Made by a program: the position numbers and the translations under genes
Notes under the pieces: model-generated
The model's input: only the letters and a program-made list of their open reading frames with translations
Told to the model about the DNA's origin: nothing
Database searches by the model: none
NCBI RefSeq assembly: GCF_000745975.1
Contig: NZ_JQKJ01000009.1
Location: forward strand, 1 to 64,000
Direction of reading: 5' to 3'
Origin: Desulfobacter vibrioformis DSM 8776
Lineage (GTDB): Bacteria > Desulfobacterota > Desulfobacteria > Desulfobacterales > Desulfobacteraceae
DNA length: 64,000 nt
Shown here: positions 27,310 to 34,921 of the stretch, piece by piece
Numbering within the stretch: position 1 is the stretch's first letter
Layout of the letters: every line of letters begins with the position of its first letter

Positions 27310-28182
27310 ATGAAATTGATCAAACATCTGCTCGTTATCTGTATGGTTGTACTGCTGTCGTACGGGACAGTGATTTATTCGGTAAATGCCGGGGTTGAAG
27401 GCGTTTATATGACCACCTTCAACCAGATGATTTTGCAGATGGAGAAAGACCGGGTGATCGGATCCTTCACCTACAAGAACGGAAAGATCAATGGTGTTCT
27501 TCAGGGCAACACCCTGATCGGCACATGGATACATTCCCATGCAAAAGGAGGTCTGGAATTTGCCTTTACCCCGGATTTTTCCTCATTCACCGGTAAGTGG
27601 GGCTACAATGACGCCGCTCTTACAAAAAAATGGAATGGTGAAAAGACCCGGTCTGTTATTCCTTTAAAACAGAGAATACATGCGATCTCTCCATCGGCAG
27701 TTCCTCCGGAACCTGCAAAAAAGTCGGCTGAGCCTAAACAAACATTGCCCAAGATTGAGCCGGTTGTAACAGAGAGGCGCGAGGACGACTATTTAACGCC
27801 GGGCCAGTCTGTTATGTATGGCGTCCTTGAGGTGGCCCTGCTCAGCCTGAAACGGACAGATGACTATATCAACGGGCCGGACAAGGGGCACTTTTATGCC
27901 GTTCTCCGGTTCAGGGTCAAAAATACGGGCAATGAGGAGACCTCTGCCCGTATCTATTCCGATCTTCAGTGGCGGAATCCTAAGAACGGTATAAGAGAGG
28001 GGTATAGAAGAACCACGGGAGTCAAACTGCATTCGACCGGGAAATACAAACTCTTACCGGGGACTGAAGGAGAATTTGAAGAGGTGTATATGTTTCCGGA
28101 TCACACCCTTGACATCCAGTTTCACCTCTTAAAAGGGTATAATCCCAAGGAGGTGGCCCGCTGGCGGTTACCGATTCAATAG
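27310..28182 (+). CDS. Secreted protein with C-terminal DUF4352-like domain, unknown function
   Basis: 290 aa with a signal peptide (about residues 1-27, ending VNAG). Residues 28-105 form a small beta-rich domain (GVYMTTFNQMILQMEKDRV, GVLQGNTLIGTW, FTGKWGYND), similar in style to lipocalin-like or glycine-rich sheet domains. A Pro/Lys/Glu linker (about 120-150) leads to a C-terminal domain (GHFYAVLRFRVKNTGNEETS...LLPGTEGEFEEVYMFPD). That pattern is typical of DUF4352-type immunoglobulin-like proteins. AGGAGGGATATG is an excellent ribosome-binding site. Probably exported to the periplasm or surface. Confidence 0.7.
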   Translation: MKLIKHLLVICMVVLLSYGTVIYSVNAGVEGVYMTTFNQMILQMEKDRVIGSFTYKNGKINGVLQGNTLIGTWIHSHAKGGLEFAFTPDFSSFTGKWGYNDAALTKKWNGEKTRSVIPLKQRIHAISPSAVPPEPAKKSAEPKQTLPKIEPVVTERREDDYLTPGQSVMYGVLEVALLSLKRTDDYINGPDKGHFYAVLRFRVKNTGNEETSARIYSDLQWRNPKNGIREGYRRTTGVKLHSTGKYKLLPGTEGEFEEVYMFPDHTLDIQFHLLKGYNPKEVARWRLPIQ

Positions 28183-28319
28183 CGGATTGTCCTCCTGTCC
28201 ACATCCGCCAGCCATGAGCCAATAAAGGCCTGATACGCCTCTAACGTATCTTGGACAGCGCCTTCATAAATCTGTCTGCCGAGTTCAACCGAAGCAAAGT
28301 GGTGTGGTTGAGTAAACAT
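28176..28319 (-). CDS. Possible small protein or gene fragment
   Basis: About 47 codons from an ATG at 28319: MFTQPHHFASVELGRQIYEG, then AVQDTLEAYQAFIGSWLADVDRR and stop. The frame is open further upstream to a GTG at 28373. Composition looks coding, but there is no good ribosome-binding site and the end overlaps the plus-strand gene by seven bases. It may be the end of a lost gene. I do not recognise it. Confidence 0.3.
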   Translation of the reverse strand: MFTQPHHFASVELGRQIYEGAVQDTLEAYQAFIGSWLADVDRRTIRY

Positions 28320-28743
28320 GGATATTTTTTCTACGCAGGCTTTTAGGCGTTTACTTTGTCTATTATTGGTCACCTCTGGCCTGAATTCTCAAAACACAAT
28401 ATATATGGGTGACCATCTCAGTCGCAAATTACATTTAATAGAACATAAACCTTTTTTTGAGAATCAGCATCAGCCTGGGACCTATGATAATATTTTTCCA
28501 CCGCCCATCGTCCAAATCCTTCATTTAAGCCCCTTTTTAGGCCGATATATTGTGGTCATTTTTGAGACGGATATGGGTATGATATTACTTTAACTGATTT
28601 TAAATATTGATTTTTTTTGCCCTGTGACTCAAAAAAAGATTTAATTTAGACGGTGCTGGACGATGACTTTTATAAAACTGTTTCATTGATGAAACAGTTC
28701 ACAGAAATTCCTGACGCAGATAAGGCTACCTCTGGGAGCACTT
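28320..28743. other. Gene-poor stretch in the island
   Basis: No supported gene on either strand. Open frames here have no domain-like pattern or good start site. The sequence is AT-rich with T runs near 28600. TTTCATTGATGAAA near 28680 is a small palindrome. Confidence 0.4.
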
Positions 28744-28784
28744 GAAAAAGTAACAAGGCCCAGCCATCGAAAAGACTGAGCCCC
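28744..28784 (-). terminator. Probable terminator after the YjfB-like gene
   Basis: On the minus strand GGCTCAG pairs with CTGGGCC (28757-28763 with 28776-28782, one G-U pair) and is followed within a few bases by TTGTTACTTTTTC. It lies about 40 bases downstream of the YjfB-like stop codon. Confidence 0.4.
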
Positions 28785-28825
28785 GATAAAGCTGTATTTA
28801 AGTCAGGGTTAATTGTAAATAAAAA

Positions 28826-29029
28826 TTAGGCTATGATATCAACAATCGTACCTTTACCTGTGAAGGTTGAAAGATCCGGTGCCTGCTTAACTGCAGGGTT
28901 TTCGGTGCTAAGAGACTGGCTTTCGGTATTGGGGATTTGCTGAACGAGATTGAGCATGAGATTGGGCACCTCTATCGCTTTGTTCATAGCATAGATTGAT
29001 GCGCCTATATTTGTCTCATTAATGTTCAT
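28826..29029 (-). CDS. YjfB-family putative motility protein
   Basis: 67 aa. The N-terminal helix (NINETNIGASIYAMNKAIEV) and the ending TGKGTIVDIIA fit the small YjfB (putative motility protein, PF14070) family. Members lie near flagellar genes in many bacteria, but their molecular role is unknown. No flagellar genes are in this window. It is probably transcribed alone, with a hairpin downstream. Family assignment is by pattern and size. Confidence 0.6.
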   Translation of the reverse strand: MNINETNIGASIYAMNKAIEVPNLMLNLVQQIPNTESQSLSTENPAVKQAPDLSTFTGKGTIVDIIA

Positions 29030-29199
29030 AATACATTTTTAATGTGGTTGTTATATGAAAGTCTGTCTAACATGCACAGATCTTTCAACTTTCGTTGTGG
29101 GCCGAACCACGGTCAAAGACCAAGGACGGCCCGTGGCCGTTATATGGAAACCAGTCTCCAGAAACATAATTGTAAAAAAGATACCAGCGAATGTCCAGA

Positions 29200-29436
29200 T
29201 CAACTTGATCCTAACCCACTGAAATACTTCCGTTCAAAATAGGTCCCTGTTTTAGGATCAAGTATAGCATCCCTCTCATGGATAAGCCTGGAACACCCAT
29301 CGGTCCACGGACCACAAGCCAGGACTACAGTATCTCCTAAATTGAATTTCTGATGGCATGCTTCACACCCTTTTGCGTTGTAGGTGTTGAGAATATTCAA
29401 ATCTACGATATATTTTTTATCTGGGCTGAATTCCAT
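29200..29436 (-). CDS. Small zinc-binding-type protein, unknown function
   Basis: 78 aa with a strong ribosome-binding site (AAGGAGATAAAT before the ATG). The core GCEACHQKFNLGDTVVLACG, followed by a third and fourth Cys/His pair (DGCSRLIHERD), suggests a treble-clef or RING/LIM-like zinc site. It ends with YFERKYFSGLGSS. Context gives no function. It could bind protein or nucleic acid. Confidence 0.65.
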   Translation of the reverse strand: MEFSPDKKYIVDLNILNTYNAKGCEACHQKFNLGDTVVLACGPWTDGCSRLIHERDAILDPKTGTYFERKYFSGLGSS

Positions 29437-29735
29437 ATTTATCTCCTTCGGGCACCGCTGCTTAAGGAAGGCTTGAAAGATAAACAGCTGCTACCCTTGT
29501 TGTTTGCATTGTGTTTCCTTTTATTCCGGGAAACCCTAATTATTAAAATAAGGATCTGGGAAGAACTTTCAATGACCACACCGAAACAAACCCTGAAATA
29601 TAGGGGGAATATTTTAGAATTGGTTTTGGAAATCTGATTTTTCATACACAATATTGTGTTTGCTTTTAGCAGATATCGTGTATGATAAAAGTAGGTTAAT
29701 ACCAATCAAAAAACATTAAAAATAGGATTATCGAT

Positions 29736-30101
29736 ATGATAGAAATGATAGATATTGGCATGGACGATGCCATTGCTTATCGAATAGAAGGCAAAATCAC
29801 AGAAGAAGAAATGAAAACGATTCTTGCTATTTTCAGAAAAAAAATCAAGAAGAATGAAAAACTGATAATTTATCAGGAAGTGATAAGTATCGGTGGAGCA
29901 GAGTTCGATGCAATGATAGAAAAATTTAAGTTCTTTCTCGCATTTGGACTTTCCCATTTTAGCAGGATTGCCGTTGTCACGCATAAAAAATGGATTCATA
30001 AACTTGTGGATCTGGAGGGTAAACTTTTTAAAAGCGTAGAAATGAGAGGGTTTCCAAAAGAAGACAAGGACCACGCGATTGAGTTTTTGAAAAACGGTTA
30101 A
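29736..30101 (+). CDS. SpoIIAA-like (STAS-type) protein
   Basis: 121 aa resembling the SpoIIAA-like family (PF11964), a STAS-fold variant often found alone. It begins with a sheet (IDIGMDDAIAYRIEGKITEEE), has EEMKTILAIFRKKIKKNEKL, and ends RIAVVTHKKWIHKLVDLEG then RGFPKEDKDHAIEFL. An inverted repeat, CATACAC near 29643 with GTGTATG near 29679, lies in the promoter region. Function is uncertain; the family has been linked to lipid binding and regulation. Confidence 0.7.
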   Translation: MIEMIDIGMDDAIAYRIEGKITEEEMKTILAIFRKKIKKNEKLIIYQEVISIGGAEFDAMIEKFKFFLAFGLSHFSRIAVVTHKKWIHKLVDLEGKLFKSVEMRGFPKEDKDHAIEFLKNG

Positions 30102-30131
30102 AATCCATTAAACAAGCAGGGTAACAGCAAA

Positions 30132-30440
30132 ATGCTGTGTGCTTTACAACAGATAACCCACTACAGCCTACATTTGGTTTTTCCAGGACTGATTGCCTGG
30201 GTATTTTTTAGAGAAGATTGGAAAAAGGCATGGTTAATAATGCTTGCAACGATGCTTGTAGATTTAGACCATTTAATAGCTGACCCGATATTTGATCCGA
30301 CAAGATGTGGTATAGGGTTCCATCCTTTACATTCTTACTATGCAATTTCTGTTTATTTTTTGCTCTTTTTCTTTTCCAGGACAAAAACGATCAAAATATC
30401 GTCGATTGGGTTGCTTTTTCATATGTTCACGGATTATTAA
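30132..30440 (+). CDS. DUF6122-like small membrane protein, probably truncated
   Basis: 102 aa with about three membrane helices. HYSLHLVFPGLIAWVFFRED, WLIMLATMLVDLDHLIADPI and DPTRCGIGFHPLHSYYA match the pattern I recall for DUF6122-type proteins. The DLDH and HPLHS motifs suggest metal or lipid contact. It ends HMFTDY-TAA, but the next codons in frame read DCLWMRF before another stop at 30468. This looks like a recent nonsense change removing the last nine residues. Functional impact is unknown. Confidence 0.6.
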   Translation: MLCALQQITHYSLHLVFPGLIAWVFFREDWKKAWLIMLATMLVDLDHLIADPIFDPTRCGIGFHPLHSYYAISVYFLLFFFSRTKTIKISSIGLLFHMFTDY

Positions 30441-31016
30441 GATTGTCTTTGGATGAGGTTTACAATTTAAATGCTTAGTTACTTGATTTGCGAGAAGAGT
30501 ACAAGAATCGGTTGAAGAATAGTGTTGATGTGGCCCTGCAGGAAAGAACTGATTAGGGCAGATCAGTGGCAATTAACGGGTTGAGTCGACGCTTTTTTAT
30601 AGAGGGAATTTCCGGCTATAAATTTTCATCGATCGCCTTTATAACTGAATCAACCAAACCGGCCATATCAGAAGAGGTATCTATAATAAGGGTACTGCAT
30701 ATATTCGACAGCATAAGGTTTAACCCTTTATCTTCTGAAATTCTGAAATCTGTACGAACCCCAATAATCGGGGTCTTTATCGCATATGCATAACCCAGTT
30801 CAACACTGGTGCCTGAATCTGCATCGGGGCCATCTAAAACGGCCACCACTATATCCGCCTCATCCACCATCTTAAGACAATCTTCAGAAATCAATTTCAT
30901 GCCGTTCTCCAAAGACAGGAATTTGGCGGCTCTTTCTTGTGGCAAGATCACTTTAACGTCTTTCATTCTGGACTCAATCGTTTGAGCAAATAGAATGTTA
31001 AATTCCCTCTCAGCCA

Positions 31017-31024
31017 AGCTGAAT
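31017..31024. repeat. 8-bp target-site duplication (left), AGCTGAAT
   Basis: AGCTGAAT directly left of MITE copy 2, repeated at 31178-31185 directly right of it. In the uninterrupted gene this sequence occurs once. It defines the insertion point and the 8-bp stagger of the responsible transposase. Confidence 0.93.
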
Positions 31025-31177
31025 GGTGCTCACCCGCTAATACTTTGATTATGATTTTGGTCATTCGAATTCTCTGAATTTCCATGAAAAACAGAGGGTG
31101 AAAGCAACGGACTTATCTATTCCAACCACCTGAAATAATAAGTTAATTCTAAATCAAAGTATTAGCGGGTGAGCACC
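31025..31177. mobile_element. MITE copy 2 (153 bp) with intact target duplication
   Basis: Same element as 24585-24737 with one substitution. Perfect 26-bp terminal inverted repeats starting GGTGCTCACCC. It has no reading frame. It is flanked by AGCTGAAT on both sides and inserted in the deoxyribosyltransferase gene, proving that this family has moved as a discrete unit. The near identity of the copies means the movement is recent in evolutionary terms. Confidence 0.95.
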
Positions 31178-31185
31178 AGCTGAAT
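31178..31185. repeat. 8-bp target-site duplication (right), AGCTGAAT
   Basis: Right-hand copy of the duplicated target that flanks MITE copy 2. Confidence 0.93.
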
Positions 31186-31247
31186 AAGGGTCCCGCTAAA
31201 TAAATTTTTTTCACTTGGCAGTCTCCTCCTCTTTTTAATGAACTTGA

Positions 31248-31469
31248 GGATTTAATTTTCCTCCCACCGAGAAGTACATCAATAAAATGGATACCAACGT
31301 GGCAGGTGATAGTTGCGCCTACGATCGAATGATCATCACGAACTCAAAGAATGCTCATTTCACAGGTGACGCTGGCGTTTTCCGATTCGATGAAATCCAT
31401 GAACTGGATTGTGAGCCCAAAAAAGTGTCAGATCATTACCCAATTTATGGAGTGTTTCGAATCAATTAG
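31248..31469 (+). pseudogene. C-terminal fragment of an endonuclease/exonuclease/phosphatase-family protein
   Basis: An open frame after a TGA at 31245 reads PPTEKYINKMDTNVAG, SCAYDRMIITN, FTGDAGVFRFDEIHEL and KKVSDHYPIYGVFRIN-stop. The SDHYP motif near the end is the catalytic Asp-His of the EEP (DNase I-like) fold. YDRMI with the upstream DTN is also typical. Only about 70 residues remain of a protein that should be 250 or more. The rest has been lost, probably in the same rearrangements that affected this island. Confidence 0.6.
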
Positions 31470-31709
31470 CACCCCAGAAAATTACAAAAAACTCTAACCA
31501 CTCTGGTATTTTGTAATCTGCCTTTATGGTTTCAACAAACGGGGAGATGGTAAAATGCTTCCTGTCGATGGGTATCATAAAAAAAAATAGGTTAATGACA
31601 TTGTTTTTGTGCATATTTATGATTAAGTTTATTCTAACAGTTATGAGTTGGCCTGGATTATCAGAATTAGGGCTCAACTCTCAACGAAATATAAATAGGA
31701 GAGACTTAA

Positions 31710-32021
31710 ATGATAAATGTGACCAAGCCGGCCCAGGAACAGGTCAAACTTTACTTTGACGGCAAAGAAATTACGCCCATCAGAATTTTTCTCAATAGCG
31801 CCGGATGCGGCGGCCCAAGCCTTGCTATGGCTTTGGACGAGAAAAAAGAGACAGATGCCGTGTTTACCTTTGATGATGTGGAATACATCATGGATAAGGA
31901 TCTGCTGGAAAAAGCAGGTCCCGTGGATGTTGATTTTGAAGGTACGGGTTTCCGCCTTGAATCCAGCCTGGAACCGCCAGCCGGATGTACGGGATGCGGC
32001 GGCGGGACATGCTGTAGTTAG
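31710..32021 (+). CDS. HesB/IscA-like protein with a cysteine-rich tail
   Basis: 103 aa, preceded by AGGAGAGACTTAA. MINVTKPAQEQVKLYFDGKE and RIFLNSAGCGGPSLAMALDE fit the A-type iron-sulfur carrier fold. The tail CTGCGGGTCCS holds four cysteines, more than in standard IscA, as in a HesB-like subgroup found in anaerobes. Possible roles are Fe-S cluster transfer or metal binding. It stands alone. It may mark the right border of the island, as it is intact and has better base composition than its left neighbours. Confidence 0.7.
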   Translation: MINVTKPAQEQVKLYFDGKEITPIRIFLNSAGCGGPSLAMALDEKKETDAVFTFDDVEYIMDKDLLEKAGPVDVDFEGTGFRLESSLEPPAGCTGCGGGTCCS

Positions 32022-32156
32022 TGTTTGAAAGTTTGATTTTTTTTTCAGGCTTAGAGGCTTAGGACCGCAGACCAAATAAACCGAGCAGAAATTGTGCCAA
32101 AGGGCAAGTCATTTCGTTTAATTTATAAAATTTGCGGGCCTAAGCTGTAATCCGGT

Positions 32157-33104
32157 TCATATATGGCTTATGGCCTTATACTGTGCCGCTTCAATTGCAG
32201 ACGCATGTATTTGCCCGTCCATGGACTTCACCCTCTGGTCATGCAAGACCCGGATCATGCCGTCGGCAAGCCCCTGCATGGGGACATGGATTTTTTCGCA
32301 TCGTCCCCAGATCATGGCTTTAATATAGATCCGTGCTCCCGGGATAATAACGTCTGCCCGGTCAGGTTTTAAATTAAAGCGTTTCATCCGTTCTTCCAGC
32401 GCATAATCAGCCAGTTCATCCCGGATTTTTTTTATTTTTTTCCGGCTCACCCATGTCCCGGGACGGCCCTTGGCCAGCTTAAACAGCTTGTTGATATTTC
32501 CGCCGCTGCCAATGGCCTCCACAGGCTCGCGTCCCCGGGTAATTTTTTTCAACCAGGATTTCATCAGATCCCAGTCCTGCTGCCGGGCCCGGTTGTTGAG
32601 CAAACGAATGGTGCCCAGGTTAAAGGAACGGCTGGCCTGGACCCTGCCGTCACAGAACAACGTGATTTCCGTACTGCCGCCACCCACATCCACAAATAAA
32701 GCTGCTTTTTCCGATGAGGTCATTATTTTGTGACGGTTCTGGAAAAGATACCGGGCCTCCTGCCTGCCGTTGATAATTTCGATGTCTATACCGGCCTGTT
32801 CCCTGATTCTGCGGCATACCTGCCGGCCGTTTCCGGCGGACCTCATGGCTGAAGTGGCACAGGCCTTGACCGCCACGGGCTGGTATGCATCAATGAGCTT
32901 GGCAAACCCCTCCATGGTTTTTGTCAGTTTGCAGGCCCGTTCATCCGAGATCATGCCTCGTAAAAAGGCGTCTTCACCCAAGCGGATGGGCATGCGCATC
33001 CAGGAAATTTTTTTCACCCGGAGTCCGAACTCTTCTTCCGATACCATGGCTAAAAGCAGGCGGACAGCATTGGAGCCGATGTCGATGGCGGCGTATTTTG
33101 TCAT
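32157..33104 (-). CDS. Ppx/GppA-family phosphatase
   Basis: Start set at the ATG giving MTKYAAIDIGSNAVRLLLA; the frame is open seven codons further, to 33125. Actin-like fold of the exopolyphosphatase/pppGpp phosphatase family: phosphate 1 motif AIDIGSNAVRLL, phosphate 2 motif LFVDVGGGSTEITLF, and EAIGSGGNINKLFKLAKG. At about 315 aa it contains domains I and II but not the C-terminal HD-type domain of E. coli Ppx. It may hydrolyse polyphosphate or pppGpp. It is divergent from the RHH-CHAD-ParA-CYTH genes, which share a polyphosphate theme. Confidence 0.88.
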   Translation of the reverse strand: MTKYAAIDIGSNAVRLLLAMVSEEEFGLRVKKISWMRMPIRLGEDAFLRGMISDERACKLTKTMEGFAKLIDAYQPVAVKACATSAMRSAGNGRQVCRRIREQAGIDIEIINGRQEARYLFQNRHKIMTSSEKAALFVDVGGGSTEITLFCDGRVQASRSFNLGTIRLLNNRARQQDWDLMKSWLKKITRGREPVEAIGSGGNINKLFKLAKGRPGTWVSRKKIKKIRDELADYALEERMKRFNLKPDRADVIIPGARIYIKAMIWGRCEKIHVPMQGLADGMIRVLHDQRVKSMDGQIHASAIEAAQYKAISHI

Positions 33105-33183
33105 TGAATCCATAATGGTTGACATCTTAATTTGATGACGTCATTATATCAAGGCATGAAACAAAGATTAACAAGGATCTAAC

Positions 33184-33345
33184 ATGGTAAAAACCAAAAA
33201 GGTGAATACGTCTCTGCGGCTTGATAAAAAAGTGCTCAAGGAGCTTAAAATCCTGGCCATTGAAAAAGAGACCAGCGTTCAGGCCATTATTGAAAAATTG
33301 ATCCATGAATATATTGAAAAGAACAAGGAAAAATCAGAACAATGA
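33184..33345 (+). CDS. Small ribbon-helix-helix (RHH/CopG-type) protein
   Basis: 53 aa. KTKKVNTSLRLDKKVLKELK gives the basic strand (TSLRL) and first helix, then ETSVQAIIEKLIHEYIEKNK the second helix. This is a typical RHH DNA-binding dimer with little else. AAGGATCTAAC precedes the ATG. Its stop overlaps the start of the CHAD gene (ATGA), so the two are coupled. It could be a repressor of this operon or the DNA-binding partner of the ParA protein encoded two genes downstream. Confidence 0.75.
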   Translation: MVKTKKVNTSLRLDKKVLKELKILAIEKETSVQAIIEKLIHEYIEKNKEKSEQ

Positions 33346-34907
33346 ATCTTCCATCCCCGCAAACGTTTATGCTGCCGGCCGGTATCCATGTCAAAAAGAT
33401 AAATGCCACACTCAAAGATGCCAATATGACCCTGGCAGGCAATGCATGTGAGCCCGAAGAGGGAACTGTTCTGGATACCTTTGATGCGGCGGTTTACAAT
33501 TCAGGTGCCCTTTTAATCCAGACTGAATCCGATCTGCTCAGGCTCTGCTGGTCAGGTGAGGTAACGTCCCAGGCTGCACCGGAATCTGAATGGCAATTTG
33601 CCCGGGATCTTCCCCGGGGCCCTGTCAGGGACCAGCTTCTGGATCTGTCTTCTTTACGGGCGTTTACGCCGGCAGGGAGGGTGACCATTATCCGGGATAT
33701 ATTAAGTCTTCTGGATGATGAGCAAAAAACCTGCTGCCGCATTGAATCGGTCACTTTGAGCCGTGGAAAAAATATCTGGTCCTGGCTTCGGACCCGTCCC
33801 ATGCGCGGTTACAGCGACAGCCATACGCTGATCTGCGGTATTTTGAAAAAAGTGGAAAAACCAGGGCTTCCGGCAGAAGTGCTTAAGCTCAGGATTTCGG
33901 ATTACACATCCAAACCGGATATTCACCTGTCTGAAAACGCCCCTGCCAGGACAAGCCTTTGTACCATTGTTCAGACCTTTTTACAGGTAACACGCCGCAA
34001 CGAACCCGGACTGATTGACGATATTGACACCGAGTTTCTTCACCACTGGCGGGTCAGCCTGCGCAAGGTGCGTTCCGTGCTTACCCTGTTCAAAGGCGTG
34101 GTGGCCACCGAAACCCTTGACCAGTTGAAACAGGACTTCAGGGATATTATGCAGGATACCAACCTGATGCGGGACAGGGATGTTTATTTTTTATCCAGGG
34201 ACGATTATTTCGCCCTGGTTCCCCCCAAGGCTCATCCGGGCCTTGGGATCCTTTTTGAACTGCTGCAACGGGACCGGGATGAGGCCTTTGAAAAGGTTAA
34301 GGCCATGCTTAAGTCCAAGGCCTACAAACAACAAATAAAATCCATTCAGAAGTTATTTGAGAATCCCAAGGCCTTGCCCAAAGGCCCCCAGGCCGATGCC
34401 CCGTCAAAAATTTTTGCCGCGAACCTTGTTTTGAAACGATATAAAAAGGTGTGCAGGCTTGCCGGAAATATCACCGATAAAACCCCGGATGAGACCATCC
34501 ATGAACTGCGCATCCAGTGCAAAAAGCTGCGCTACCTGATTGAATCGGCCCAGCCCTTATTTGACGACAACCAGGTCAAAAGCCTGCTGAAAACCCTTAA
34601 AGGGCTGCAGGAGCATCTGGGAAGTTTCAATGACCAGTCTGTCCAGCAGGCCACCCTGGCCGAGTGTCTTGACCGTTATCCGGGCACCGGACCCGATGCC
34701 AAGGCCCTGGCCGAAAGCATCGGGGCGTTGACAGCCATGCTTTACCGCAAACAGCTGGAAGAGCGCCGGATGATTATTGAAAACCTGTCCCGGTTTTACA
34801 GCCCGGATACACAGGGTGCGTTTAATGCCCTGTTTGATTTAAAACACATTGCGGCAAACCCGAAACCTGAAACCGATGAACAAGACAAAACCCAGGTTGA
34901 CTCATAG
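33342..34907 (+). CDS. CHAD-domain protein with a degenerate CYTH-like N-terminus
   Basis: 521 aa. Residues about 30-200 resemble a worn CYTH triphosphate-tunnel domain (DTFDAAVYNSGALLIQTE), lacking the usual ExExK start. Residues about 205-500 are a CHAD domain with its two helical repeats. The conserved polyphosphate-contact patterns are HHWRVSLRKVRSVLTLF and HELRIQCKKLRYLIES, the His/Arg/Lys pattern being intact. CHAD domains are known to bind polyphosphate and to localise to its granules. It overlaps the RHH gene upstream and is followed by ParA after 14 bases. Confidence 0.85.
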   Translation: MNLPSPQTFMLPAGIHVKKINATLKDANMTLAGNACEPEEGTVLDTFDAAVYNSGALLIQTESDLLRLCWSGEVTSQAAPESEWQFARDLPRGPVRDQLLDLSSLRAFTPAGRVTIIRDILSLLDDEQKTCCRIESVTLSRGKNIWSWLRTRPMRGYSDSHTLICGILKKVEKPGLPAEVLKLRISDYTSKPDIHLSENAPARTSLCTIVQTFLQVTRRNEPGLIDDIDTEFLHHWRVSLRKVRSVLTLFKGVVATETLDQLKQDFRDIMQDTNLMRDRDVYFLSRDDYFALVPPKAHPGLGILFELLQRDRDEAFEKVKAMLKSKAYKQQIKSIQKLFENPKALPKGPQADAPSKIFAANLVLKRYKKVCRLAGNITDKTPDETIHELRIQCKKLRYLIESAQPLFDDNQVKSLLKTLKGLQEHLGSFNDQSVQQATLAECLDRYPGTGPDAKALAESIGALTAMLYRKQLEERRMIIENLSRFYSPDTQGAFNALFDLKHIAANPKPETDEQDKTQVDS

Positions 34908-34921
34908 GGAGATATTGATTG

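Larger units (their letters stand above)
30616..31214 (-). pseudogene. Nucleoside 2-deoxyribosyltransferase interrupted by MITE copy 2
   Basis: The start lies right of the element: GTG at 31214 with GGAGGAGACTGCCAA upstream, reading KKIYLAGPLFS. The rest lies left of it: LAEREFNILFAQTIE, the catalytic-type region DEADIVVAVLDGPDADSGTSVELGYAYA, and KTPIIGVRTDFR to the stop. Removing the 153-bp element and one 8-bp repeat rejoins the frames exactly as LAGPLFSLAEREFN, the normal start of this nucleotide-salvage family. The 161-bp insertion shifts the frame. The left part keeps a TTG-started frame from 31017, but it lacks the first strand of the nucleotide fold, so activity is unlikely. Confidence 0.9.

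Noticed and set aside
27067-27540. 157-codon minus-strand frame near 27.3 kb
   Set aside because: Overlaps the start of a good plus-strand secreted-protein gene with a strong ribosome-binding site; no domain pattern.
24585-31177. The two 153-bp repeats considered as a CRISPR array
   Set aside because: Only two copies 6.3 kb apart, with long terminal inverted repeats and a target duplication; clearly a transposable element.
31710-32021. HesB-like protein considered as a selenoprotein
   Set aside because: The Cys-rich tail is encoded without an in-frame TGA, so no selenocysteine is indicated.
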